From the NCBI RefSeq assembly GCF_030687145.1, contig NZ_CP117460.1, forward strand, positions 3,534,001 through 3,598,000: a DNA stretch of 64,000 bases. The letters run 5' to 3'. This document shows, piece after piece, positions 1-9,100 of this stretch (its first letter is position 1; each line of letters begins with the position of its first letter). The DNA is from Pseudomonas sp. FP1742. Its GTDB lineage: Bacteria; Pseudomonadota; Gammaproteobacteria; Pseudomonadales; Pseudomonadaceae. The translations under genes and the position numbers were made by a program. The notes under the pieces were generated by a model. That model was given only the letters and a program-made list of their open reading frames with translations, had not been told where the DNA came from and did not search any database.

Positions 1-1
1 G

Positions 2-196
2 AACGACCAGCTTCAGCTGTTCAAGGACCAACGCTACGCCGGCTGGCAGCAGCCGTTCGGGCAGGCGGTGCTGGCGGGTGAGTTCAACCTCCAGTCGTTA
101 GCCGAACACGCATTCGCCAACGAGCTGAATCCGCAGGCCGTCAGCGGCAGGCAGGAGATGCTCGAAAACGTCGTCAACCGGTTTATCTATCGCTGA
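2..196 (+). CDS. xylA: Xylose isomerase, C-terminal end (partial at window edge)
   Basis: Only the last 64 codons are inside the window, open from base 2 to the TGA at 194-196. The tail reads as a xylose isomerase C-terminus: a tyrosine-glycine-tryptophan stretch, a long helix, and the family ending SGRQEMLENVVNRFIYR. The enzyme interconverts D-xylose and D-xylulose in the cytoplasm. The assignment is supported by the xylose importer genes that follow on the same strand, the order expected for a Pseudomonas xyl operon. The catalytic part lies outside the window and cannot be checked. Confidence 0.85.
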   Translation, partial: NDQLQLFKDQRYAGWQQPFGQAVLAGEFNLQSLAEHAFANELNPQAVSGRQEMLENVVNRFIYR

Positions 197-345
197 TCGC
201 CAACGGGGTCTGCGGGCGCAACAACGCTGTGACATTCGCACGACAAATCTGTGTCCGCTGCGTCTGCAGATTCTCTACAGTTCTACCAGCCCGATACTCA
301 TCGTCAGGCCGTGTCTTTCAAACAAAAATAAAAGGACGCACCACC

Positions 346-1347
346 ATGAAGAACGTAAAACGCACGCTATTTGCTGGCGCCCTGGCTCTGCTGTCGCTGC
401 CGGTGATGGCCGATGCTGCCCACCCGAAAATCGGTTTCTCCATTGATGATCTGCGGCTGGAACGCTGGTCACGTGACCGCGATTACTTCGTTGCGGCGGC
501 GGAGAAAATGGACGCCAAGGTCTTCGTACAGTCGGCCGATGCCAATGAGCAAAAGCAGATTTCGCAAATCGAAAACCTCATTTCCCGTGGCGTCGATGTC
601 ATCGTCATCGTGCCGTTCAACGCCACGGTCCTGACCAATGCAGTGGCCGAAGCGAAGAAAGCCGGAATCAAGGTCGTGTCCTATGACCGTCTGATACTCA
701 ACGCGGATATCGACGCCTACATTTCCTTCGATAACGAAAAGGTCGGCGAGATGCAGGCCAGCGGCGTGCTGCACGCAGCGCCCAAGGGCAATTACTTCCT
801 GCTCGGTGGTGCGCCCACCGACAACAACGCAAAAGTCCTGCGCGAAGGTCAGATGAAAGTGCTGCAACCGGCCATCGACAAGGGTGATATCAAGATCGTC
901 GGCCAACAATGGGTGAAGGAATGGAACCCTACCGAAGCGCTGAGCATTGTTGAAAACGCCTTGACCCGCAACGACAACAAAATCGACGGCATCGTCGCCT
1001 CCAACGACGCCACGGCGGGCGGCGCCATCCAGGCCCTGGCCGCTCAGCAACTGGCCGGCAAGGTGCCGATTTCGGGGCAGGACGCGGACCTCGCAGCGGT
1101 CAAGCGAGTGATCGCCGGCACTCAAACCATGACCGTGTACAAGCCGCTGAAACTCATCGCCTCCGAAGCCGCCAAGCTCTCGGTGCAACTGGCGCGTAAC
1201 GAGAAGCCCGCCTACAGCTCGCAGTACGACAACGGCAGCAAAAAAGTCGACACCATCCTGCTCACTCCGACTCCGTTGACCAAGGACAACATCGACCTGC
1301 TGGAACAGGACGGGTTCTACACCAAGGCGCAGATTGCCGGAAAGTGA
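346..1347 (+). CDS. xylF: D-xylose ABC transporter, periplasmic xylose-binding protein
   Basis: A 333-residue periplasmic sugar-binding protein of the ribose/xylose type. The ATG at 346 is chosen over an upstream in-frame start at 229 because it follows a purine-rich AAAAGGA and opens a clean signal peptide (MKNVKRTLFAGALALLSLPV, cleaved near ADAA). The mature protein starts with the family pattern KIGFSIDDLRLERW and carries YDRLILNADIDAYISFDNEKVG and the ligand-pocket segment ASNDATAGG. It delivers D-xylose to XylGH. It sits 149 bases after the preceding xylA stop and 79 bases before xylG, in one operon. A GC-rich hairpin lies between xylF and xylG and may raise the amount of binding protein relative to the membrane subunits. 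Confidence 0.95.
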   Translation: MKNVKRTLFAGALALLSLPVMADAAHPKIGFSIDDLRLERWSRDRDYFVAAAEKMDAKVFVQSADANEQKQISQIENLISRGVDVIVIVPFNATVLTNAVAEAKKAGIKVVSYDRLILNADIDAYISFDNEKVGEMQASGVLHAAPKGNYFLLGGAPTDNNAKVLREGQMKVLQPAIDKGDIKIVGQQWVKEWNPTEALSIVENALTRNDNKIDGIVASNDATAGGAIQALAAQQLAGKVPISGQDADLAAVKRVIAGTQTMTVYKPLKLIASEAAKLSVQLARNEKPAYSSQYDNGSKKVDTILLTPTPLTKDNIDLLEQDGFYTKAQIAGK

Positions 1348-1370
1348 TCATCACCCCGTAATGCCCCCCT

Positions 1371-1388
1371 GCAGGAGCTCGCTCCTGC
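1371..1388. repeat. Palindromic hairpin between xylF and xylG (REP-like)
   Basis: GCAGGAGC (1371-1378) and GCTCCTGC (1381-1388) form a perfect 8-bp stem around a 2-base centre, in the 79-base gap between xylF and xylG. It has no T-tract, so it is not a good terminator. Such GC-rich palindromes resemble Pseudomonas REP units and can protect the 3' end of the upstream message. The structure is seen directly; the function is inferred. Confidence 0.6.
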
Positions 1389-1426
1389 GGGACCAGCCTC
1401 GTACCTGCCGCTTATGAGTCTCTGCC

Positions 1427-2983
1427 ATGTCCGACTATCTGCTGCAAATGAACGGTATCGTCAAAACCTTCGGCGGTGTCAAAGCGCTCAATGGCATCGA
1501 CATCAAGGTCAAGCCGGGTGAGTGCGTCGGGCTGTGCGGCGAGAATGGCGCCGGCAAGTCCACGCTGATGAAGATCCTTTCCGCGGTGTACCCCCATGGC
1601 ACCTGGGACGGTGAGATCCTCTGGGACGGTCAACCGCTCAAGGCGCAATCGATCAGCGAAACGGAAGCCGCCGGCATCGTGATCATTCACCAGGAACTCA
1701 CGCTGGTTCCCGACCTGTCGGTGGCCGAAAACATTTTCATGGGTCATGAGCTGACGCTGCCGGGTGGGCGGATGAATTACCCGGCGATGATCCACCGCGC
1801 CGAAGCCCTGATGCGTGAACTGAAAGTGCCGGACATGAACGTATCGCTGCCCGTTTCGCAGTACGGCGGCGGCTATCAGCAACTGGTGGAAATCGCCAAG
1901 GCAATGAACAAGCAGGCGCGCCTGCTGATCCTCGACGAGCCTTCATCGGCCCTGACCCGTTCGGAAATCGAGGTGTTGCTGGACATCATCCGCGACCTCA
2001 AGGCCAAGGGTGTTGCCTGTGTCTATATCTCCCACAAGCTCGATGAAGTGGCCGCCGTGTGCGACACCATTTCGGTGATCCGAGACGGCAAACACATCGC
2101 CACGACCGCCATGGCGGACATGGATATTCCACAGATCATCACCCAGATGGTCGGACGGGAAATGAGCAACCTCTACCCCACCGAGCCACACGACATTGGC
2201 GAGGTGATTTTCGAAGCCCGCCACATCACCTGCTACGACGTCGACAACCCCAGGCGCAAGCGGGTCGACGATATTTCGTTCACCCTCAAACGTGGGGAAA
2301 TCCTCGGCATTGCCGGGCTGGTCGGTGCAGGCCGCACCGAACTGGTGACCGCGCTGTTCGGCGCCTACCCCGGTCGCCACGAAGGCGAAGTCTGGCTGGA
2401 TGGCCAACTCATCGACACCCGCACGCCGCTCAAGTCAATCCGTGCCGGCCTGTGCCTGGTGCCCGAGGACCGCAAGCGCCAGGGCATCATTCCTGACCTG
2501 GGAGTCGGCCAGAACATCACCCTGGCCGTGCTGGACAGTTACTCGAAACTGACCCGCATCGATGCCGAAGCCGAACTGGGCAGCATCGATCGAGAAATTT
2601 CGCGCCTGCACCTCAAGACCGCGAGCCCGTTCCTGCCGATCACCAGCCTGTCCGGTGGCAATCAACAAAAAGCCGTATTGGCGAAGATGCTGCTGACCAA
2701 ACCCCGGGTCCTGATTCTCGATGAGCCCACCCGGGGGGTGGATGTCGGCGCCAAGTATGAGATCTACAAGCTGATGGGGGCGCTGGCAGCCGAAGGCGTG
2801 TCGATCATCATGGTGTCTTCGGAGCTGGCCGAAGTGCTCGGCGTTTCCGACCGCGTACTGGTGATCGGCGAAGGCCGGTTGCAGGGCGACTTCATCAACC
2901 ATGAACTCACTCAGGAACAGGTGCTCGCCGCCGCACTCAGCCAGCCTGACAGCCATAACAATAAAGATCGGAAATCCGCGTAA
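1427..2983 (+). CDS. xylG: D-xylose ABC transporter, double-domain ATPase
   Basis: A 518-residue cytoplasmic ATPase with two fused ABC domains, the usual size for sugar importers of the RbsA/XylG type. Domain 1 has the Walker [10 protein letters not shown] near residue 38 and Walker [12 protein letters not shown]. Domain 2 has the degenerate P-loop GLVGAGRTE near residue 300, the signature LSGGNQQK and Walker [21 protein letters not shown]. This asymmetry is normal in the family. It powers xylose import through XylH. The next gene starts at the base after its stop, so translation is probably coupled. Confidence 0.95.
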   Translation: MSDYLLQMNGIVKTFGGVKALNGIDIKVKPGECVGLCGENGAGKSTLMKILSAVYPHGTWDGEILWDGQPLKAQSISETEAAGIVIIHQELTLVPDLSVAENIFMGHELTLPGGRMNYPAMIHRAEALMRELKVPDMNVSLPVSQYGGGYQQLVEIAKAMNKQARLLILDEPSSALTRSEIEVLLDIIRDLKAKGVACVYISHKLDEVAAVCDTISVIRDGKHIATTAMADMDIPQIITQMVGREMSNLYPTEPHDIGEVIFEARHITCYDVDNPRRKRVDDISFTLKRGEILGIAGLVGAGRTELVTALFGAYPGRHEGEVWLDGQLIDTRTPLKSIRAGLCLVPEDRKRQGIIPDLGVGQNITLAVLDSYSKLTRIDAEAELGSIDREISRLHLKTASPFLPITSLSGGNQQKAVLAKMLLTKPRVLILDEPTRGVDVGAKYEIYKLMGALAAEGVSIIMVSSELAEVLGVSDRVLVIGEGRLQGDFINHELTQEQVLAAALSQPDSHNNKDRKSA

Positions 2984-4120
2984 ATGAATCAGGTCAAACA
3001 ACTCTTCACCCGCTACAAGATGCTCGCGCTGGTGTTTGCCGTGGCGTTTATCTGGCTGTTCTTCAGCTGGCAGACCGAGGGCGGATTCCTGACACCGCGC
3101 AACCTCTCCAATCTGCTGCGCCAGATGTCCATTACCGGGATTCTCGCCTGCGGCATGGTGCTGGTCATCATCAGCGGCGAGATCGATTTGTCGGTCGGCT
3201 CATTGCTGGGCCTGCTCGGTGGCGTCGCGGCCATTCTCGACGTTATCTACCACATACCGCTGCTGGCGAACCTGAGCCTTGTCGTCCTGTGCGGACTGCT
3301 GATCGGCCTCGCCAACGGCTACATGGCCGCCTACCTGCGCATTCCGTCTTTCATCGTGGGGCTGGGGGGCATGCTGGCTTTCCGGGGCATTTTGCTGGGG
3401 ATTACCGGCGGCACGACCATCGCCCCGGTGTCGCCGGAGCTCGTCTACATTGGCCAGGGTTATTTGCCACACACGATCGGCACGGGCCTGGGCGTTCTGC
3501 TGTTCGCACTGACGCTGTTCCTGACCTGGAAACAACGGCGCAATCGCGCCCTTCACGGCCTGGCGGCCCATTCACTGGTGCGTGACGTAGTGCGCGTGCT
3601 GTTGATCGGCGCGGTACTGGCCGGTTTCGTCCAGACCCTCAACAGCTATGACGGTATTCCCGTGCCGGTCCTGCTGTTGCTGATCCTGCTGGGGGTGTTC
3701 AGCTATGTGACCAGTCAGACCGTGTTCGGCCGACGCGTCTATTCCGTGGGCAGCAACATGGAAGCGACGCGCCTGTCCGGTATCAATGTACAGGCCGTGA
3801 AGCTCTGGATTTTCGGGATCATGGGCGTGATGTGCGCCCTCGCCGGCGTGGTCAACACCGCGCGCCTGGCCGCCGGTTCGCCTTCGGCCGGCAGCATGGG
3901 CGAACTCGACGCCATCGCCGCCTGCTTCATCGGCGGCACCTCCATGCGCGGCGGCTCCGGTACGGTCTACGGCGCCCTCCTCGGCGCGCTGGTCATCACC
4001 AGCCTGGACAACGGCATGTCCATGCTCGACGTCGACAGTTATTGGCAGATGATCGTCAAGGGCAGCATTCTGGTGTTGGCCGTGTGGGTAGACGTGAGCA
4101 CCCGGACCGGGCGACGCTGA
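2984..4120 (+). CDS. xylH: D-xylose ABC transporter, permease
   Basis: A 378-residue, very hydrophobic inner-membrane protein of the RbsC/XylH (BPD_transp_2) family, with about ten predicted membrane spans. Family landmarks are SGEIDLSVGSLLGL near residue 65 and GGTSMRGGSGTVYGALLGALVI near residue 310. It forms the xylose channel energised by XylG. The ATG directly abuts the xylG stop. It is the last gene of the visible xyl operon; no xylB (xylulokinase) follows, so the kinase gene must be elsewhere or upstream of the window. Confidence 0.95.
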   Translation: MNQVKQLFTRYKMLALVFAVAFIWLFFSWQTEGGFLTPRNLSNLLRQMSITGILACGMVLVIISGEIDLSVGSLLGLLGGVAAILDVIYHIPLLANLSLVVLCGLLIGLANGYMAAYLRIPSFIVGLGGMLAFRGILLGITGGTTIAPVSPELVYIGQGYLPHTIGTGLGVLLFALTLFLTWKQRRNRALHGLAAHSLVRDVVRVLLIGAVLAGFVQTLNSYDGIPVPVLLLLILLGVFSYVTSQTVFGRRVYSVGSNMEATRLSGINVQAVKLWIFGIMGVMCALAGVVNTARLAAGSPSAGSMGELDAIAACFIGGTSMRGGSGTVYGALLGALVITSLDNGMSMLDVDSYWQMIVKGSILVLAVWVDVSTRTGRR

Positions 4121-4374
4121 TCCGCTGCTTGCGACGGGTAACTATCGCCTTACGCAACGTCTTTAGTCGGTGAGCAACGTGAGCGGACAGGCTCATTGAA
4201 TATAGCAGCCAGTCTGGCGCGGCATTTTTCATCGAATTCTGCCGACTTTTTCAACAGAATCGGTCGACAGCAGCCCGTCGCAAAGGCCCGCTCCACGGTA
4301 CACAAGCCGCCAAAATAGCCCGGTTACCTGCACTGCTAGAATCCACGTAGCTGTCCCCCCCCTGGAGAACCAAG
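4121..4374. other. Intergenic region after xylH, no gene seen
   Basis: About 250 bases without a convincing ORF. It contains a stretch around 4235-4290 (a T-rich run, then CAACAGAATCGG) that looks like degenerate intergenic sequence rather than a gene. No clear intrinsic terminator for the xyl operon was found. Confidence 0.4.
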
Positions 4375-4476
4375 ATGATCAGCAAGAACACGATTTGTCT
4401 CTGGTACGACGGCACTGCGCTGGACGCTGCGAGGTTCTACGCCGAAACGGCGATCGAAGCGGCTCTGGGTGGTTAA
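4375..4476 (+). pseudogene. Stub of a PhnB-like VOC-family gene
   Basis: The ATG at 4375 follows a GGAG ribosome site and opens 33 codons (MISKNTICLWYDGTALDAAR, then FYAETAIEAALGG) before TAA. The pattern 'start, TxCLWYDG, AxxAARFY' is the N-terminus of PhnB-like / 3-demethylubiquinone-9 methyltransferase-like VOC proteins, which are normally about 130-160 residues long. The similarity stops at residue 25 or so and no continuation appears in any frame before the LysR gene. I read it as the 5' remnant of a deleted gene whose ribosome site survives. A genuine micropeptide is a less likely alternative. Confidence 0.55.
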
Positions 4477-4563
4477 CCGGTTAGCGCTTTTTACCAAAAT
4501 GTTAGCGGAGAACGTTGGCAACAACGCCTGGGGCCTAGAGCGCCAGTTCAATCACTAATGACC

Positions 4564-5418
4564 TCAAACCCTGCGCGCAGAGCAATACTCAACCATGAGC
4601 TGCGAGAGCACTGCCACGATCGCCTGATCCGCTTCGGCAGAGGTAAACAACCGAAATTGCGCATCCGGTAAATCCGGTAACCCTTGCTCCGCACCAAGAG
4701 CCGTCAGCCCCTGCCCCAACTGACTGAGCGCCATGGGTGCCACCGCGAAGCCAGCCAGCGCCGCCGCTCGCAACCCGGCAGTGCTGGTGCATAACATCGT
4801 CATGCGTTGGGCGATGCCCGCCTGAGCCAGCCGCGTCAGCGCTACCTCACGATAAGGGCACGGCTCGGGGAACAGGGCCAGCGGCAACGGCGTCGGTAAT
4901 TGGCTGACGGGTTGCGCCGACCAGGCCCACACCAGCGGTTCTTGCCACAGTAGCAACCCTGGCTCTTTGGTTTCGCACAGCGAACCGATGACCAACTCCA
5001 GATCACCTTGCTTCATCAGGTTCAGTAACGTGCCGGGAATACCCACCTGCACGTCGATCTCCATGCCCGGGTACTGCGCCGCGAAATCCTGAAAAGCCCG
5101 CAGTAACCGTGCTTCGACAAAATCCTCGGACACCCCGATCCGCACCCGGCCGTGAAACGGCGTGCGCGTCAGTTGCGCCCAGGCATCACGGTTCAGCGCA
5201 AGGATTGTGCGCGCATAAGCGATCAAGCGTTCGCCGTCGGGAGTCAGTTGCTGGGAGCGGGTCGTACGCTTCAACAGCGGTTTACCGACCTGTTCTTCCA
5301 GTCGCCGCAAGTGACCACTGACCGCAGACTGGGTCAGGTGCAGCTTCTCGGCTGCGCGGCTGAAGCCTTCTTCATCGACGACAGTGACAAATGTCTTGAG
5401 CAGCAGTACATCGAACAT
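4564..5418 (-). CDS. LysR-family transcriptional regulator
   Basis: A 284-residue LysR regulator. The ATG at 5418 (MFDVLLLKTFVTV) is preferred to an in-frame start 16 codons upstream because family members begin just before the helix-turn-helix. The wHTH is at residues 1-60 (GFSRAAEKLHLTQSAVSGHLRRLE), followed by a PBP-type effector domain. It is divergent from the azoreductase gene, with 97 bases between the starts, the usual arrangement for a LysR regulator and its target. A 9-bp inverted repeat spans this gap and overlaps its own start codon, suggesting autoregulation. The effector is unknown. Confidence 0.9.
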   Translation of the reverse strand: MFDVLLLKTFVTVVDEEGFSRAAEKLHLTQSAVSGHLRRLEEQVGKPLLKRTTRSQQLTPDGERLIAYARTILALNRDAWAQLTRTPFHGRVRIGVSEDFVEARLLRAFQDFAAQYPGMEIDVQVGIPGTLLNLMKQGDLELVIGSLCETKEPGLLLWQEPLVWAWSAQPVSQLPTPLPLALFPEPCPYREVALTRLAQAGIAQRMTMLCTSTAGLRAAALAGFAVAPMALSQLGQGLTALGAEQGLPDLPDAQFRLFTSAEADQAIVAVLSQLMVEYCSARRV

Positions 5419-5479
5419 AGTTATATTCGTGATTAATGGCGTATTTATTCGCAATTTATATTCCAAATAAAACTATGTT
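5414..5479. promoter_or_regulatory. Inverted repeat in the LysR/azoreductase divergent promoter region
   Basis: AACATAGTT at 5414-5422 is matched by its exact reverse complement AACTATGTT at 5471-5479, bracketing an AT-rich 48-base stretch. The left arm overlaps the LysR start codon and the right arm lies 36 bases before the azoreductase ATG. Paired arms like this could be LysR operator half-sites controlling both genes. The repeat is seen; the role is inferred. Confidence 0.45.
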
Positions 5480-5515
5480 GCAATGCCCCGCACTTCCCCA
5501 CCGCCCGAGCCTCCC

Positions 5516-6157
5516 ATGACCACACTCCTCCATATCGAATGTTCCCCACGCAAACAGCGTTCGGCCTCCCTTGAAGTCGCCCGCAGCTTCATTGCGCGCT
5601 ATCAGGAAAACACCCCGGACACCGAAATCATGACCCTCGATCTTTGGAACATGGCATTGCCGGAATTCGATGAGCTGGCCATGGACGCCAAATACGCCGG
5701 GCTCAACGGCACGCCCTTGACCCCGGCGCAGCAAGACGCCTGGAACACCTTGAAAGATCTGGCCGCGCACCTGCATCGCGCAGACGTCCTGGTGATGTCT
5801 GTACCACTGTGGAATTTCAGCATCCCGTACAAACTCAAGCACTTCATCGACCTGGTGTCGCAAAAAGACATCCTGTTCAGCTTCGACCCGGAACGCGGCC
5901 TGGAGGGCATGCTGCACAACAAGACCGCCGTGGTGATGTACGCCCGCGGCCTGGATTTTTCGGCGCAGTCGATCACGCCGGCGGAACGCTTCGACTTCCA
6001 GAAACCCTATGTGGAAGCCTGGCTGCAATTTATCGGCGTGATCGATGTGCACTCGATAATCGTGGAGAAAACCATCCTGGGCGAAGACGTTGACCTCAGT
6101 GCGCGCGAGGCTGCGACTCGGCAGGCCAGGAGGTTGGCGGACAGTCTGGGTAGCTGA
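5516..6157 (+). CDS. azoR: FMN-dependent NADH-azoreductase / flavodoxin-fold quinone reductase
   Basis: A 213-residue cytoplasmic flavoprotein of the AzoR/AcpD family (usual size about 200). The ATG at 5516 is chosen because it gives the family N-terminus MTTLLHIECSPRKQRSASLEVA, the FMN-phosphate loop. Further landmarks are VLVMSVPLWNFSIPYKLKHFID near residue 95 and the second FMN loop around the segment VVMYARGLDF. The family reduces quinones and azo compounds by two-electron transfer from NAD(P)H. Divergence from the LysR gene suggests induction by an electrophile or aromatic compound. The exact substrate cannot be told from sequence. Confidence 0.88.
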   Translation: MTTLLHIECSPRKQRSASLEVARSFIARYQENTPDTEIMTLDLWNMALPEFDELAMDAKYAGLNGTPLTPAQQDAWNTLKDLAAHLHRADVLVMSVPLWNFSIPYKLKHFIDLVSQKDILFSFDPERGLEGMLHNKTAVVMYARGLDFSAQSITPAERFDFQKPYVEAWLQFIGVIDVHSIIVEKTILGEDVDLSAREAATRQARRLADSLGS

Positions 6158-6201
6158 GGCTTCAGGTGCTCTCGCTGGTTTAGCGCGTCCGCTCGTGCGA
6201 C

Positions 6202-6399
6202 CTACACCTCAAAGCGCCCCGAGGGGTCACGATCGTGCTCGATCGTCACCGCCTCCTGGGGGAACACCGCGCAAGCATTGAAAAGGGCCCCGTGATGTTT
6301 GCGACAGTCCAGGCAGTGACAAATCCCGACCCGGTATGGGCGCCCCGACGTCTCAATTCGCACGTTGCCGCACAGGCAACCGCCGGTAAATCGGTCCAT
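6202..6399 (-). pseudogene. 3'-truncated GFA-family (CENP-V/GFA zinc domain) gene
   Basis: The 65 codons start at the ATG at 6399 (MDRFTGGCLCGNVRIETSGR). They contain the first zinc sites of the glutathione-dependent formaldehyde-activating enzyme-like fold: GGCLCG and CHCLDCRKHHGALF. Intact members are about 120-130 residues and have a later CPxCGS zinc pair. That part is missing here: the frame ends at GRFEV just where the later CPRCG would be expected, only 45 bases from the azoreductase stop. The 3' half was probably lost in a deletion between the two genes. Confidence 0.65.
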
Positions 6400-6533
6400 G
6401 CTGCGCCTCCTCTGAAATCGAGCGGTCAAAATGTTTGCGACGAACCGGGTAATGCGCCGGCGTGACCTCGCAAACAGTCATTATCGATGGTTGTGAACAT
6501 AGCGGGTAAATGACCCAGTCAGTCAAGCCGCCC

Positions 6534-7118
6534 TCAGTAAGTCCCTTCCCGCACCGCCCGTCTGACCTCAGCCTGAATGGCATAAGCCGGCGCCTCCACA
6601 GCATTGAAATCTTGTGTATACCGCTGGGCAAATCCTTCTACCCCCCATTCCTGAAACTGCTGCACGTGTTTTAGTTCGTGAGCCCAGAGCGCGATGTTCT
6701 GTTCCGCGGTTTGAGCGTCCCGGAAGAGGATGATGTCGATCAGCGTCACGGCACCGACATCGGGGTTTTGCAGCATGGTAGTGGCGGCGTTGAATTGGCC
6801 GTCGTCACTGACTTTGTAGCGTGCGGTATCGAGGACGCCGGGGGCGTACCAGCGCAGCAGTTGCTCCCGGATGCGCGGCGGAATGGGTTGGATGTCGGCA
6901 TTGGCCGCTTCAGCGCGGGCCTGGGTCAGCCACATCGCCAGGGCAGGTGCCGCGACCTGGTAGATGCCATCAGGCATCCGCCCCAGATCCGGCAGGCAGA
7001 TGCAGCCGTCCAGGCACACTTGCTTCTCGCCAGCCGGGCAGGTGTTGGTCTGGGCTGGCCCTGCAAGAGGCAGGCAAAGAACAAACAGCGCCACCAGGCG
7101 CGTGGTGATGGCCGGCAT
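6534..7118 (-). CDS. Secreted HExxH-motif protein (DUF4157-like), copy 1
   Basis: A 194-residue protein. The ATG at 7118 has a GGAGG ribosome site and opens a signal peptide ending near PLAGPAQT; a longer in-frame start 65 codons upstream is rejected. The mature protein begins with a cysteine-rich patch, CPAGEKQVCLDGCICLPD, and carries WAHELKHVQQ near residue 150. HELKH is a zincin HExxH motif, and the setting matches DUF4157-type domains. A paralogue lies in opposite orientation at 13206-13847, sharing the cysteine pattern, ARYKV, TMLQNPDV-AVTLIDII and EAPAYAIQ. It is probably a periplasmic or secreted metallopeptidase-like protein; activity is not proven. Confidence 0.75.
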   Translation of the reverse strand: MPAITTRLVALFVLCLPLAGPAQTNTCPAGEKQVCLDGCICLPDLGRMPDGIYQVAAPALAMWLTQARAEAANADIQPIPPRIREQLLRWYAPGVLDTARYKVSDDGQFNAATTMLQNPDVGAVTLIDIILFRDAQTAEQNIALWAHELKHVQQFQEWGVEGFAQRYTQDFNAVEAPAYAIQAEVRRAVREGTY

Positions 7119-7494
7119 TGGGCCCTCCAGGAACGGAAGCAGTGCGAACAGCGGGTCACAATTGATCGACGACTCGCATAACTTTAGCGTATCCCTATTG
7201 GATCTCTTCTCGATAACTGCCTGAGGGCGATTGCTGCCCGCTCGAGAAAAAGAGGATGGAGAAGTCTCTTTCGAGCCTCGCCCTCTCCCCTTCCTAAAGA
7301 TTTTGATGGTCAAGCCGATTCAAATGAACTCGATACTCAGATGCCGACGAAGGACCGCCCCCTCGATATTTCTTGGCCTTCGACTACCACGGCCACTGTC
7401 TCGACCACGCCGCAACAACGTCAAAGCCTCGATAACCCCACAAGATGCACCTGTTATCACGATGAATTCCAGGTGCGCCAAGGAGCTGTTTGCA

Positions 7495-8871
7495 GTGAAT
7501 CTTCTATTTCGCCTGGCGGGTGTCGCCATCGCAGTGACCCTCGCGGGTTGTGCCCTGCAAGGCAACGGGATGGCCAACTACTATAAGCGCGAGGCTGCCG
7601 AGCAGCAGGCAAAAAATCGAGCCATGGCGACCCGAGTACAATCCCGGCCGCTGCCGTTGGATAGCACTTTCAGACTCGACCAAACTGCAGTGCTGACGCT
7701 TGACGTACCGGCAGAAGGCACCGAGCCAGCTACCCAGGCCCGGCTTTTCGCGACCTGCGGTTCGTTGACATTAGCCATGGATTATCGACAAGCAAAGAGG
7801 TGGAGCAGTCCTTACGTTCTGCCAGCAGACACGGCGCGGAACATCGCTCAGCAGATGTGCCAAGCGGTCCGAGACAGCGTTTGGAAGCAGCTTCCCGGTG
7901 ACAGTGAAGACCTCTTGTTATTGGACCCGGGCACCCTGGGCATCGTGAATACCCGACGTTCGATCTGGGCGGCCATCGACTTCAGGCGCATCCGTCTGGA
8001 CGAAAGCGAAGGGAAGCCCTACGGCCGCCAGTTCGAGCGTGTCGAGGTGGACTGTGCGACCCGTCAGGCCAGCACCCGCCAGGCTTATCGTTTAGGCGAT
8101 CCGATTTTGCTGCCGCCGCCCGTTCAGCCAATTGGCAGTGCATTGGACACTGCGCAACGTGCCAGGCTAATTGGCGCCGTATGCGCCGAGCCCGCCACCC
8201 TGGCGAAACTCGCTACACCAGTCACTCGGCAAAAATTACCGCCGGATATGCGTACACCGGAGCTACCGGCGACATTGTTGGCACAGGTCAGCGCCCTGCC
8301 TCAGGGCCAACCTACCCACACGCTCAGCCATTTGCAATTCACCTACAACGCCAGCTCCCCGCTCGTGCCGCGTGCCGTGCTCAACGACCATCCAATGGAC
8401 GTGTATTTGCAATCAGGCCCGGCCCGCGGCATTTGGCGCGAGCAAGCGACGGGAGCGCTAGGCAGCCAGCGTGTGAGCCTGCGCTGGCGCGGGCTGATCG
8501 AACTCGCCGCGACAAGCAGCACTGAGCTCGCCGGCAAATCCAACCAGCAAAGCATCCTCACGAACATCGACCTGGATGGCGATTGGCAAAAACTCAAACC
8601 TGGGAGCGTTATCATTTACAACAAACACTTCACTCAGAGCACGGGCAAACCATTCGTGCAGAAATTTGAGTGTTCGGTTGGTGAGTCCCTTCCTGCCACA
8701 CAAACAGTCGCATCACTACAAGGCATGGCCCGCAAGGTTACTTGCGTCACCAATAATGCCCTGCAGACAAGTAACGAATACCTCTATCTAGAGGCCTATG
8801 ACCTGTTCGTGGAAACCGCCGATATTTCTAAACTCATCGTCCAGATCAACACGCTCAGGGCGGCTGAATAA
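7495..8871 (+). CDS. Putative lipoprotein of unknown function
   Basis: A 458-residue protein when started at the GTG at 7495, which has AAGGAG nine bases upstream and leads straight into a lipoprotein signal, LLFRLAGVAIAVTLAGC. The lipobox LAGC predicts lipid attachment and export. The longer reading to 7231 adds 88 codons of basic, non-conserved sequence and is rejected. The body is about 430 residues without a motif I recognise; there are several cysteines and a conserved-looking tail. It is divergent from the HExxH gene, with 376 bases between the two starts. Function unknown. Confidence 0.7.
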   Translation: MNLLFRLAGVAIAVTLAGCALQGNGMANYYKREAAEQQAKNRAMATRVQSRPLPLDSTFRLDQTAVLTLDVPAEGTEPATQARLFATCGSLTLAMDYRQAKRWSSPYVLPADTARNIAQQMCQAVRDSVWKQLPGDSEDLLLLDPGTLGIVNTRRSIWAAIDFRRIRLDESEGKPYGRQFERVEVDCATRQASTRQAYRLGDPILLPPPVQPIGSALDTAQRARLIGAVCAEPATLAKLATPVTRQKLPPDMRTPELPATLLAQVSALPQGQPTHTLSHLQFTYNASSPLVPRAVLNDHPMDVYLQSGPARGIWREQATGALGSQRVSLRWRGLIELAATSSTELAGKSNQQSILTNIDLDGDWQKLKPGSVIIYNKHFTQSTGKPFVQKFECSVGESLPATQTVASLQGMARKVTCVTNNALQTSNEYLYLEAYDLFVETADISKLIVQINTLRAAE

Positions 8872-9100
8872 TGCGCAATCACGACTGCATAAGGGCCTGC
8901 TTTGGGTCGATTGCGGCCTGAAGTTCGGCCGCTGCAAAGCTTACCCTTGGCGCGCTGGCGACGTCGAACGAGCGATGTATAGCAACTGGATGCGCGCTAT
9001 CCCGGGTTTAGCAGGTATTGGGCAATAACGTCTGGACGGTTTGCCCACGTCGGACACGCCAAAGGCCTATAACTTTTTTGGGTGATAATAGGTTCTATTG
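8872..9100. other. Intergenic region with degenerate repeat-like sequence
   Basis: 229 bases without a gene. It contains GGTCGATTGCGGCCTG and a short GCGGCC/GGCCGC dyad around 8908-8935. The style resembles the decayed element at about 18.9-19.2 kb (TTTGGGTCG, ATTGC). No promoter was identified with confidence. Confidence 0.35.

Noticed and set aside
469..1188. 239-codon minus-strand frame
   Set aside because: It is antisense to xylF, has no ribosome site or family features, and is explained by GC-rich codon bias of xylF.
4477..4560. Possible continuation of the PhnB-like stub in another frame
   Set aside because: The frames downstream do not show the later PhnB-like motifs, so a simple frameshift does not explain the stub.
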